Assembly (NCBI GenBank): GCA_900696455.1
Contig: CAADGB010000208.1
Location: 1 to 42,448, forward strand
DNA from: an uncultured delta proteobacterium
Lineage (GTDB): Bacteria > Myxococcota_A > Polyangia > Haliangiales > Haliangiaceae
Direction: 5' to 3'
DNA: 42,448 nucleotides
Positions 28,565 through 37,721 of this stretch are shown piece by piece. The notes beneath the pieces are model-generated. The model had not been told where the DNA came from, ran no database searches, and saw only the letters and a program-made list of their open reading frames with translations. Position 1 is the first letter of the stretch. Each line of letters opens with the position of its first letter. The position numbers were made by a program, and so were the translations under genes.

Positions 28565-29614
28565 GTGCGCTCCCTCCTCGTCGCCGCCGTGGTCGCCAGC
28601 GCCCTCGCGGCGGGGTGCGGCGGACCGGCCCAGCACGCGCCGGTCCGCTTGACCCCCAAGCAGATCGTCGAGCAGTCGCGGGCGGCCATCGTCCGCATCG
28701 AGGTCGGCGCCGATCGGGTCGGCACCGGCTTCGTCGTCGACGACGACGGCACGGTCGCCACCAACCTCCACGTCGTCGAGGGCGCCGCCGACATCAAGGT
28801 CCGCACGCTGGACGGCACGGTCCTGACCGTGCCCCGGATCGTCGCCATCGACGTCGCCCACGACCTCGCGCTGCTCGGCGTCGATCCGCGCACGCCGCTG
28901 CCGGCGCTGCGGCTGGGCGACAGCGACACCGTCGCCGCCGGCGATCCGGTGATCGCGATCGGCAATCCGCTCGGCGTCCTCGACTACACCGTCAGCGACG
29001 GCCTGATCTCGAGCGTGCGCCCGGTGACCGCGGAGCTCACGCTGCTCCAGATCTCGGCGCCGATCTCGCAGGGCTCGAGCGGCGGCCCCCTGTTCAACGC
29101 CTACGGCGAGGTCATCGGGGTCGCCACCGCCATCTTCACCGAGGGCCAGAACCTCAACTTCGGCATCCCGTCCAACTACGTCCGCCGCCTGCGCGAGCGC
29201 AAGCAGCCCATGACCGTGGCCGAGTTCGCCGCGCTGACCCGGCCGCGCCCCGCCGAGGTCTCGGCCGGGGGCAAGACGATCGTGCGCAAGGTGCCCCGCC
29301 ACGACCTGACGATCTTCGAGGGCTGCACCGACGGCCAGATCATCGAGGCCGTCGACTCGATCCGCCAGGCCATCGAGCTGGGCGCCCCGCTCTACAACGC
29401 GGGCAACCACGAGGCCTGCTACCGCATCTACGAGGGCACGTCGATGCGCTTCGAGCGCGAGAGCGGCTGCAAGGGCGTGCGCGACGCCTTCGGCGCCGGG
29501 CTCCTGCGCTCGAGCACCCTCGACAGCTTCACCGAGAAGGCGTGGGCCCTGCGCGACACCTTCGACGGTCTGCTCGAGATCGCGGTCCGCCACGCCACCC
29601 TCCGCCAGCCGTGA
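28565..29614 (+). CDS. Trypsin-like (S1C/DegP-type) serine protease lipoprotein
   Basis: The protein has 349 residues. The lipoprotein signal ends at C18 (ASALAAGC). The protease domain (about 35-205) carries the triad H69 (ATNLHVV), D100 (AHDLALLG) and S172 (SQGSSGGPLFN). There is no PDZ domain; the C-terminal ~140 residues hold several Cys (FEGCTDG, HEACYRIYEG, ESGCKGV) and match nothing I recognise. It is probably a periplasmic or surface quality-control or processing protease. The start is GTG 28565. Its stop overlaps the GTG of the HAD phosphatase gene. Confidence 0.87.
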   Translation: MRSLLVAAVVASALAAGCGGPAQHAPVRLTPKQIVEQSRAAIVRIEVGADRVGTGFVVDDDGTVATNLHVVEGAADIKVRTLDGTVLTVPRIVAIDVAHDLALLGVDPRTPLPALRLGDSDTVAAGDPVIAIGNPLGVLDYTVSDGLISSVRPVTAELTLLQISAPISQGSSGGPLFNAYGEVIGVATAIFTEGQNLNFGIPSNYVRRLRERKQPMTVAEFAALTRPRPAEVSAGGKTIVRKVPRHDLTIFEGCTDGQIIEAVDSIRQAIELGAPLYNAGNHEACYRIYEGTSMRFERESGCKGVRDAFGAGLLRSSTLDSFTEKAWALRDTFDGLLEIAVRHATLRQP

Positions 29615-30294
29615 TCCACTACCTGTTCGACATCGACGGCACGCTCCTGCGCGCGGGCGGCGCCGGGGCGCGGGCCCTGACCCGGGTGATGGAGGCGCGC
29701 CACGGCGTCGCCGACGCCTGCCGCGGCCTGACCGCGGCCGGGCGCACCGATCCCGACATCGTCCGCGAGCTGTTCGAGCGCGCGCTGGGGCGGGCGCCGA
29801 CGCCGGCGGAGATCGAGGACGTGATCGCCGCCTACCTCGAGGAGCTCGAGCGGACCCTGGCCGGGCCGGCCTCGACCCTGCGGGTCCTGCCCGGCGCCCG
29901 CGCCGCGCTCGACTGGCTGGCCGGCCGCGACCGGGTCTCGCTCGCGATCGCCACCGGCAACGTCCGCGGCGGCGCCCGCATCAAGCTCGACCACGCCGGC
30001 CTCGCCGACCGCTTCGATCTCGCCCGCACCGGCGGCTACGGCTGCGACTCGCCGATCCGCGCCGAGCTGGTGGCGCGGGCGGTCGAGCGCGCCGGGGCCG
30101 GCGCCGCCGACACCGTCGTCGTGGTCGGCGACACCGTCCACGACGTCAGCGCCGCGCGCGCGGTCGGCGCGCTGTGCGTCGCGGTCACCACCGGCGGCGA
30201 TCGGGCCGAGGTCCTGGCCGGGGCCGGGGCCGACGTCGTGATCGATCACCTGGACGCGCTGGCGAGCTGGCACGACCAGCGCTTCGCCGGCTGA
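29611..30294 (+). CDS. HAD-superfamily phosphatase (phosphoglycolate phosphatase-like)
   Basis: The protein has 227 residues. HAD motifs are FDIDGTLL (nucleophile and acid Asp), IATGN (motif II Thr), an Arg/Lys-containing segment GGARIKLD, and VVGDTVHDVSAARA (motif IV Asp residues). A helical cap lies between motifs I and II. It resembles phosphoglycolate phosphatase or beta-phosphoglucomutase relatives; the substrate is not fixed by sequence. GTG 29611 overlaps the protease stop (GTGA), so translation is probably coupled. Confidence 0.85.
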   Translation: MIHYLFDIDGTLLRAGGAGARALTRVMEARHGVADACRGLTAAGRTDPDIVRELFERALGRAPTPAEIEDVIAAYLEELERTLAGPASTLRVLPGARAALDWLAGRDRVSLAIATGNVRGGARIKLDHAGLADRFDLARTGGYGCDSPIRAELVARAVERAGAGAADTVVVVGDTVHDVSAARAVGALCVAVTTGGDRAEVLAGAGADVVIDHLDALASWHDQRFAG

Positions 30295-30342
30295 CGCGCA
30301 CGGCCGACGCGCGCGGCCGACGCGCGCGGCCGACGCGCCCGA
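30291..30342. repeat. 13-bp tandem repeat, four copies
   Basis: The unit CCGACGCGCGCGG is exact at 30304-30316 and 30317-30329, with diverged copies on both sides (30291-30303 and 30330-30342). It begins on the HAD gene stop codon and fills the convergent gap before the small lipoprotein gene. Confidence 0.75.
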
Positions 30343-30355
30343 CCGATGGCCGCGC

Positions 30356-30751
30356 TCAGCGGCGGACACAGTCGCGCAGGATCCACTGCCGGGTGCCGGG
30401 CTCGACGCCCTGGCTCACCTCGCCCCCGGGGCCGACCTCGGCCACCGGCGGCGCCCACCGCTCGAGCCGACCCTCGAGCTCGGCCACGCCGTCGCCCTCG
30501 GGCAGGCGCAGATCGGGGCACAGGATATCGACGCCGTCGACCACGACCGCGTCGCCCAGCTTCTGGCGCTCCACCGGACCGCGCACCCGGACGCGCTGGC
30601 CGGCGCGCGCCGCGAGCTCGACGGCCCGGGTGAGCTCCGGCACGGGCTCGGCAGCAGCCGCCGGCGGATCCTGCTTGCGCTCGCTCATGCATCCTCCCGG
30701 CGCGATCGCGGCCAGCGCGACGGTCATGACGACGGTGAGTCGGGCCCACAT
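30356..30751 (-). CDS. Small lipoprotein, possible OB-fold
   Basis: The protein has 131 residues. A lipoprotein signal, LTVVMTVALAAIAPGGC, is followed by a charged linker and a compact beta-rich domain (RVRVRGPVERQKLGDAVVV, DILCPDLRLPEGDG, AELEGRLERW) ending QWILRDCVRR. The RVRGxVE ... DGVDI pattern is reminiscent of OB-fold tRNA_anti/NirD-like domains, but this is weak. Two Cys could form a disulfide. The function is unknown. CACAAT at 30761-30766, 9 nt before the ATG, is a candidate -10 box. Confidence 0.65.
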   Translation of the reverse strand: MWARLTVVMTVALAAIAPGGCMSERKQDPPAAAAEPVPELTRAVELAARAGQRVRVRGPVERQKLGDAVVVDGVDILCPDLRLPEGDGVAELEGRLERWAPPVAEVGPGGEVSQGVEPGTRQWILRDCVRR

Positions 30752-30760
30752 CGCCGGCCG

Positions 30761-30766
30761 ATTGTG
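30761..30766 (-). promoter_or_regulatory. Weak -10-like element of the small lipoprotein gene (CACAAT)
   Basis: CACAAT on the minus strand ends 9 nt before the ATG at 30751, in the same position as the TANNNT boxes elsewhere. The first base departs from that consensus. Confidence 0.25.
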
Positions 30767-30895
30767 CCACCGACCTCGGGCGCTGGCACCGGCGGCGGCG
30801 AGGCTCGCGACCTCCGGCGAGGCCCGACCGTCGCAGCGCGTCACACGATGCCAGTCGCGCCGACCGGTCATGCGTGGTGACATCCGCACCTCGAC

Positions 30896-31492
30896 ATGCC
30901 CCGCACGCCCGTCCCCGCCCTCGCCGCCGCCGCCGCCCTCGCCGCCGCCGTCCTCGCCCCCGCCACGCCGGCCGCCGCCCGCCCGTTCGGCGAGAAGGGG
31001 CAGTACATCGTCACCACCGACGCGTCGTTCGACTACCAGCGCGACACGATCCGGATCGACGGCGCCGAGAACGAGACCCGCACCCGGTACTCGTTCCACC
31101 TCGCCGGCGACTACACCTCGTTCCGCCGCGTCACCTTCGGCATCGACGTCGGCCTCGACGGCGAGCTCCAGGGCTTCGACACCATGCAGGGCTTCCGCTT
31201 CGGCGGCCGCGCCGGCTACGTCGTCCCGCTGGGCAGCGTGGCCTCGCTGTGGCTGCGAGCCGGCGCCTCGTTCGGCAACACGACCTACCAGACCAGGACC
31301 AGCCAGCTCACGGTGCGCGGGACCCGGATCTCGGCCTCGGCCCCCGTGATGTTCAACCCCTACCCGCAGGTCCTGGTCGGCCTGGGTCCCACCTTCGATC
31401 ACGACCTCACCGCCAGCGTCGCCACCAACGTCGCCGCGCCCAGGGTGACCGGGTTCGGGGTCCACCTCACGCTGGGCTTCTGGTTCGAATAG
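30896..31492 (+). CDS. Exported outer-membrane beta-barrel candidate
   Basis: The protein has 198 residues. A signal peptide (ALAAAAALAAAVLAPATPAA, then A) is followed by alternating amphipathic strands (GQYIVTTDASFDYQ, YSFHLAGDYTSF, GFRFGGRAGYVVPLG, GVHLTLGFWFE). The final aromatic FWFE resembles the C-terminal signal of BamA-inserted barrels. No family is recognised. ATG 30896 gives the signal peptide; neither a ribosome binding site nor a -10 box close to the start is clear. Confidence 0.6.
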   Translation: MPRTPVPALAAAAALAAAVLAPATPAAARPFGEKGQYIVTTDASFDYQRDTIRIDGAENETRTRYSFHLAGDYTSFRRVTFGIDVGLDGELQGFDTMQGFRFGGRAGYVVPLGSVASLWLRAGASFGNTTYQTRTSQLTVRGTRISASAPVMFNPYPQVLVGLGPTFDHDLTASVATNVAAPRVTGFGVHLTLGFWFE

Positions 31493-31513
31493 GCCGAGGC
31501 GCGGCCGAGGCGA
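31490..31513 (+). repeat. Dispersed 3'-end repeat, copy C (partial)
   Basis: Starting at the TAG stop of the exported protein, GCCGAGGCGCGGCCGAGGCG, then AGC, matches copy D at about 21 of 22 positions before diverging. Same orientation relative to the gene end as copies A, D and E. Confidence 0.45.
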
Positions 31514-31561
31514 GCGCGCGCTCGACCGGAGTTTGGCGGCGCCCCGGGGCCGCGGGCGCGC

Positions 31562-31567
31562 TATCAT
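31562..31567 (+). promoter_or_regulatory. Putative -10 element of the HQD kinase gene (TATCAT)
   Basis: TATCAT ends 10 nt before the ATG at 31578. It overlaps an alternative ATG at 31566, which is one reason to prefer 31578. Confidence 0.35.
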
Positions 31568-31577
31568 GAGAACCAGG

Positions 31578-33392
31578 ATGAGCGCGGCCCGGCGCCTCGG
31601 GAAGTACGAGCTCGTCGCCAAGATCGGCGAGGGCGGGATGGCCGAGGTGCACCTGGCGCGTCAGCGCGGCCCGCGCCAGTTCGAGAAGCTGGTGGTGGTC
31701 AAGCTCGTCCACCCCCGCCTGGCGTCGCGGCCGGCCCTGGCCGAGGCGCTGCTCGACGAGGCCCGCCTCGCGGCCCTGGTCAAGCACCCCAACGTGGTCG
31801 ACATCTACGACCTCGGGGAGGAGGGCGGCATCTACTTCATCGCGATGGAGTACCTCGACGGCGAGTCGCTGGCGACGATCCTCAAGACCTCGCGCGCCGG
31901 CCCCCGCCTCGATCCGTTCTCGACCGCGCGCATCATCGCCGACAGCGCCGCCGGCCTCCACGCCGCCCACGAGCTCAAGAACCTCAAGGGCGAGCGCCTG
32001 GAGCTGGTCCATCAGGACGTCACCCCCGGCAACGTGATCGTGCTCTACAGCGGCCAGGTCAAGCTGGTCGATTTCGGGGTCGCCAAGATCCGCACCAGCC
32101 ACGACGCCAGCCTGGTCAAGGGCAAGGCCGGCTACCTGGCCCCCGAGCTGTTCGAGGGCGCCTCGGCCGACCGCCGCTCCGACGTGTGGGCGCTGGGCGT
32201 GGTGCTGTGGGAGTCGCTCGTGCTGCGCCGGCTGTTCGCGGCCCGGACCGAGGAGGAGACCTTCGCCCGCATCCGCGCCGGCGACATCCAGCCGCCGTCG
32301 AAGCTGAGCCTGGGCATCACCAGCGATCTCGATGACGTCTGCCTCAAGGCCCTGGCGCGCGACCCCGCGGCCCGCTACCAGACGGCGAAGGCGATGCACG
32401 ACGACCTGGTGGCGGTCCTGCGCGCCGCCAACTGGACCGCCGACAGCGAGCCCATCGCCCGCTTCATGCGCTCGGTGTTCGCGCCCCAGATCTCGGCCCG
32501 CCAGGAGCTCCTGCGCGAGCTGGCGGCGCGCGAGGAGCCCCGGCCCGAGGTGCTGGAGCAGCTCCACGGCCAGGGCGGCGGCGACGACGGGCTGGTCCTC
32601 GACGAGGTCGTGGCGGTCGCGCCGCCGGCCGGCGCCGCGCGGCCGCCGACCCACGGCGACACGCCCGCCGGCGATGGCGAGGTCGACCTGCTCGATCACA
32701 GCGCGGTCCAGCTCGTCGAGTCCCCGCAGCCCCGCCGGCGGCTGGCCATGGTGGCGGCGGCCGCCGCCGCGCTCCTGGTGATCGTCGTGGTCGCGGCGAC
32801 GCAGCGCGGTGACTCGTCCTCGTCCGGGCCCGCGGCCGCCGCGAGGACCGGGCGCGCGCCCGCCGTCGCCGCGCCCACCGTCGACGCCGGGGTCGCCGGC
32901 GCGTCCCCGGGCGAGCTGGCCGCCGCGTCGGCCGCCGACGCCGGCGCGGGTGACGACCGTGGCGACGGCGCGCGCGGCGAGGCCCCGCCGGGCGAGGGCA
33001 GCGAGGCGGCCGCGACGACCGAGGACGTGGCCCGTCCCGGGACCGGCGCCACCGCGCGCCGCGACCGCGAGCCACGCGACCGCCGCCGCGATCCCGGCCC
33101 GGCCTCGGCCGCCCCCGTCGTGGACGAGCGGATGCCGACCACCGCACACGGCCTCTACAAGGACGGCCTCGGTCGGTACGTCGCCGGCGACACCGGCGGC
33201 GCCATCGCCCGGTTCCGCGCCGCGCTCGATCGCGATCCGCGGTACGCTCCGGCCCACCGTGGTCTGGGCATGGCCTACGAACGCAAGGGCGATCGCGGCA
33301 GCGCCGCGCGCTCCTACCAGCGCTACCTGCAGCTCGCACCCGGCGCGTCCGACGCCGCGCAGATCCGCGGCCGGCTGGAGAACCTGAGGTGA
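31578..33392 (+). CDS. Eukaryotic-type Ser/Thr kinase (HQD motif) with TM segment and C-terminal TPR
   Basis: The protein has 604 residues. Kinase domain ~9-285: IGEGGMAEVHLA, K42, VDFGVAK (D165), GYLAPE. The catalytic loop is VHQDVTPGN (145-147), so Gln replaces the Arg of HRD; the catalytic Asp is kept. Residues ~389-408 form one membrane helix, followed by an Ala/Asp/Gly/Arg-rich linker and a C-terminal TPR pair (~523-595, YAPAHRGLGMAYERKGDRGS). The kinase is cytoplasmic and the TPR periplasmic. It heads an overlapping set with three more genes. An ATG at 31566 is also in frame. Confidence 0.87.
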   Translation: MSAARRLGKYELVAKIGEGGMAEVHLARQRGPRQFEKLVVVKLVHPRLASRPALAEALLDEARLAALVKHPNVVDIYDLGEEGGIYFIAMEYLDGESLATILKTSRAGPRLDPFSTARIIADSAAGLHAAHELKNLKGERLELVHQDVTPGNVIVLYSGQVKLVDFGVAKIRTSHDASLVKGKAGYLAPELFEGASADRRSDVWALGVVLWESLVLRRLFAARTEEETFARIRAGDIQPPSKLSLGITSDLDDVCLKALARDPAARYQTAKAMHDDLVAVLRAANWTADSEPIARFMRSVFAPQISARQELLRELAAREEPRPEVLEQLHGQGGGDDGLVLDEVVAVAPPAGAARPPTHGDTPAGDGEVDLLDHSAVQLVESPQPRRRLAMVAAAAAALLVIVVVAATQRGDSSSSGPAAAARTGRAPAVAAPTVDAGVAGASPGELAAASAADAGAGDDRGDGARGEAPPGEGSEAAATTEDVARPGTGATARRDREPRDRRRDPGPASAAPVVDERMPTTAHGLYKDGLGRYVAGDTGGAIARFRAALDRDPRYAPAHRGLGMAYERKGDRGSAARSYQRYLQLAPGASDAAQIRGRLENLR

Positions 33393-34372
33393 GGACCTGG
33401 CTCGGGGTGGCTGCCGTCGCGGTGGTCGCGGCGGCGGCGCCGGCGCACGCCTCGCTCAAGCCGCGGGTGATGGTGCTGCCCGCCGGCGACGCCGGCGGCG
33501 GGGGCGCGATCCCCGAGGATCTGGCGCGGGCGCTCACCCAGGGCGCGCGCCGGGTCACGCCCGACGTGGCGCGCTCGAGCGCCTCGCTGGCCGACACCGC
33601 CGTGATCGTCGGGTGCGATCCGGCCGCGCGCCCCTGCCTCGACGCGGTCGCGGCCGCGCTCAACGTCGACCAGCTCCTCGTCGTGCGCGTGGTCGCCGGC
33701 GCCGCCGCGGACGCCGGGGGCGAGGTCACCGTCGAGCTCACCGCGGTCGGGCGCGAGACCGCGCCGGTGACGCAGCGGTTCCCCCTCCGCCCGGCGACTC
33801 GCACGCGCGACCTGGCCGCGATCGAGGCGGCGGTGCCGGCGATGCTCGAGGCCCACGTGGCGCCAGGCCCGGGCGCGGATGACCCCGGCGGCGCGGGCGG
33901 CGCGGGCGGCGCGGACGCGGGCGCGGGCGGCGCGGGTGCCGGCGACGTGGGGCCGGGCGACGCGGGTGCAGGTGGCGCGGGTGCAGGTAGCGCCGGCGCG
34001 GGCGCCGGCCCCGAGGTGAGCACCCGCTCGCGTCGGACCCCGGCCGCGATCGCGCTCACCGGCGGCGCCGTGGTCGCGATCGGCGTCGGCGCCTGGGTGC
34101 TGGCCGCGATCGGGCAAGGGGAGATCGACGACGCCCCGACCGCGACCGCCGCCGACCTCGATCGGCTGGCCCGGCTCGAGCGGACCGCCGAGCGCTACGC
34201 CAGCGCCGGCAACGCGCTGGTGATCGCGGGCGGGGTCGCCGCCGCCGCCGGCGCGGTGTGGTGGTGGACGGCCGGTCGGGGTCGGGACCGCGCCCCGGAC
34301 GACCGCGGCCTGGTCGTGACGCCGCGGCTCGCGCCGACCGGCGCCGGTGTGGTCGTGGAGGGCCGGTGGTGA
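33389..34372 (+). CDS. Exported protein with Gly/Ala-rich linker and C-terminal membrane helices
   Basis: The protein has 327 residues. A signal peptide (GVAAVAVVAAAAPAHA) precedes an alpha/beta domain (about 25-155) with a Cys pair (VGCDPAARPCLDAV). Residues ~165-210 are Gly/Ala/Asp low complexity encoded by GGCGCGGGC-type repeats. Two hydrophobic segments follow (AIALTGGAVVAIGVGAWVLA and ALVIAGGVAAAAGAVWWWTA). The family is not recognised. GTG 33389 overlaps the kinase stop and its own stop overlaps the next GTG, so its translation is coupled to both. Confidence 0.7.
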   Translation: MRTWLGVAAVAVVAAAAPAHASLKPRVMVLPAGDAGGGGAIPEDLARALTQGARRVTPDVARSSASLADTAVIVGCDPAARPCLDAVAAALNVDQLLVVRVVAGAAADAGGEVTVELTAVGRETAPVTQRFPLRPATRTRDLAAIEAAVPAMLEAHVAPGPGADDPGGAGGAGGADAGAGGAGAGDVGPGDAGAGGAGAGSAGAGAGPEVSTRSRRTPAAIALTGGAVVAIGVGAWVLAAIGQGEIDDAPTATAADLDRLARLERTAERYASAGNALVIAGGVAAAAGAVWWWTAGRGRDRAPDDRGLVVTPRLAPTGAGVVVEGRW

Positions 34373-34980
34373 GCGCCGTCGCCACCGTGGTCCGGGCGCT
34401 GGTCGTGACCGCGGCCGCGCTCGCCCTGCACGCCTGCCAGATCGATTCGCGCTCCGGCGACTTCCGCTGCGAACGCGAGACCGACTGCCCGGGCGGCCGG
34501 GACTGCGTCGACGGCTGGTGCGTGGTCGATCCCGGCGAGTCCGACGCCGGCGGTGACGGCGCCACCAGCCCCTGCACGCGCTTCGACGGCGAGACCTGCC
34601 TCATCGACTGCCTCACGCCGGGCGCATGCAGCGCCGCCCCGGTCCAGTGCCCGGGGACCGTGCCGTGCGCGGTGACCTGCTCCGGCAGCAACGCCTGCGC
34701 CCTGGGCGTGAGCTGCGGCGACGCCGCCGCGTGCACGGTCACCTGCGACGGCCCCGGGAGCTGCGCCGGCCAGGTCGCCTGCGGCGGCGGCGCCTGCACC
34801 GTGACCTGCGGCGGCGCCGGGAGCTGCGCCGCCGGCATCGCCTGCGGCCAGGCCTGTGCCTGCGACACGAGCTGCGCGGGCGACGGCGCCTGCGCCGGCG
34901 CCATCGCCTGCCCCGGCCCGCCCCCTTGCCGGAGCGGCGGACAGTGCACCTCCGCCCCCAGCCAGTGCGACCGATGCTGA
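34369..34980 (+). CDS. Cys-repeat lipoprotein
   Basis: The protein has 203 residues. The lipoprotein signal ends at C23 (ALALHAC). [19 protein letters not shown] module (34-51) resembles Cys-rich motifs of other myxobacterial surface proteins. Residues 77-186 hold five 21-23-residue repeats, each with the pattern C-x3-C-x5-C-x5/6-C (for example [18 protein letters not shown]). No homologous fold is recognised; a disulfide-bonded surface solenoid is possible. GTG 34369 overlaps the preceding stop, and the last codons overlap the pcm start. Confidence 0.72.
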   Translation: MSAVATVVRALVVTAAALALHACQIDSRSGDFRCERETDCPGGRDCVDGWCVVDPGESDAGGDGATSPCTRFDGETCLIDCLTPGACSAAPVQCPGTVPCAVTCSGSNACALGVSCGDAAACTVTCDGPGSCAGQVACGGGACTVTCGGAGSCAAGIACGQACACDTSCAGDGACAGAIACPGPPPCRSGGQCTSAPSQCDRC

Positions 34981-35642
34981 CCGAGCCGCACGACGACCCC
35001 CGCGCCGACGAGCGCCGGCGCATGGTCGAGTCGCAGCTCGCCGCGCGCGGCGTCCGCGATCCGGCGGTGCTGGCGGCGATGACCGCGGTGCCGCGGCACC
35101 GCTTCGTGCCCGACGACGTCCTGCCGTACGCCTACGACGACACGCCGCTGTCGATCGCCAGCGGCCAGACCATCTCGCAGCCCTACATCGTGGCGGCGAT
35201 GACCGAGCTGGCGCGGGTCCGCCCCGGCTCGCGCGTGCTCGAGGTCGGCACCGGCTCCGGCTACCAGTGCGCGGTGCTGGCGGCGATGGGCGCCGAGGTG
35301 TGGTCGATCGAGATCCACCCCGAGCTGACCGCCGGCGCCGTGCGGGTGCTGCGCGAGCTCGGCGTGGGCGAGGACCGGGTCCACCTCCGGGTCGGCGACG
35401 GCTGGGCAGGGTGGCCCGAGGCCGCGCCCTTCGACGCCATCGTGGTGACCGCGGCGCCGCCGCTGGTGCCGCCCGCGCTGCTCGCCCAGCTCGCGGTCGG
35501 CGGCCGCCTGGTGATCCCGGTGGGCGTCGACTACCAGGAGCTCCTGCTCGTCACCCGCGACGGCCCCGCGCGCTACCGCGAGGAGACCGTGTTCCCGGTC
35601 CGCTTCGTGCCCATGACCGGCGCCGCGCAGCGCGCGACCTGA
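34974..35642 (+). CDS. pcm: Protein-L-isoaspartate O-methyltransferase
   Basis: The protein has 222 residues, the usual length. The N-terminal helix [30 protein letters not shown], and the SAM site [16 protein letters not shown] are followed by the family segments [10 protein letters not shown] and [11 protein letters not shown]. It methylates isoaspartyl residues and starts repair of aged proteins. ATG 34974 overlaps the end of the Cys-rich lipoprotein gene, an odd partner for a cytoplasmic repair enzyme. Confidence 0.93.
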   Translation: MLTEPHDDPRADERRRMVESQLAARGVRDPAVLAAMTAVPRHRFVPDDVLPYAYDDTPLSIASGQTISQPYIVAAMTELARVRPGSRVLEVGTGSGYQCAVLAAMGAEVWSIEIHPELTAGAVRVLRELGVGEDRVHLRVGDGWAGWPEAAPFDAIVVTAAPPLVPPALLAQLAVGGRLVIPVGVDYQELLLVTRDGPARYREETVFPVRFVPMTGAAQRAT

Positions 35643-35665
35643 TCGCCGCCCACGCGCCGCCGCGG

Positions 35666-37453
<1,788 letters not shown>

Positions 37454-37461
37454 CGTCCGGC

Positions 37462-37467
37462 ATCGTA
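37462..37467 (-). promoter_or_regulatory. Putative -10 element of the ackA-pduL gene (TACGAT)
   Basis: TACGAT on the minus strand ends 8 nt before the ATG at 37453. No Shine-Dalgarno sequence lies between, so the mRNA may be leaderless. Confidence 0.4.
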
Positions 37468-37539
37468 CCGAACCGTCGAGAGCTCCTGCGGCGACGGGGC
37501 GCGGACCGCGCCGCTCCCGCCTTTCACGCGCCGATGGTC

Positions 37540-37645
37540 GCGCTTGATCGGTTCATGGACGGATCTGTTCAAGTTCTAATCTTTGAACGTGAGTTCATCT
37601 TTGTAAGAAGCGACATACACGAACGATTTCAGTTGGATGTCAGAT
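37540..37645 (+). promoter_or_regulatory. AT-rich island with GTTC/GAAC half-sites
   Basis: This ~100-bp stretch is far richer in A and T than its surroundings. It holds six GTTC or GAAC tetramers (37551, 37567, 37573, 37585, 37593, 37621). Two arrangements stand out: TGAAC-GTGA-GTTCA (37584-37597) and GTTCAA / TTGAAC arms (37567-37572 and 37583-37588). The GAAC-N4-GTTC core resembles some LexA boxes, but the regulator is unknown. It probably controls the secreted protein at 37722; TAATCT (37577-37582) is one possible -10 box. Confidence 0.5.
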
Positions 37646-37721
37646 CATGGTGCTGGCCTACCCGTTGCAGAACCTGTGGGCCTCCCTACAGCGCAAACGC
37701 GCTGACCCTGGAGGTCCGACG

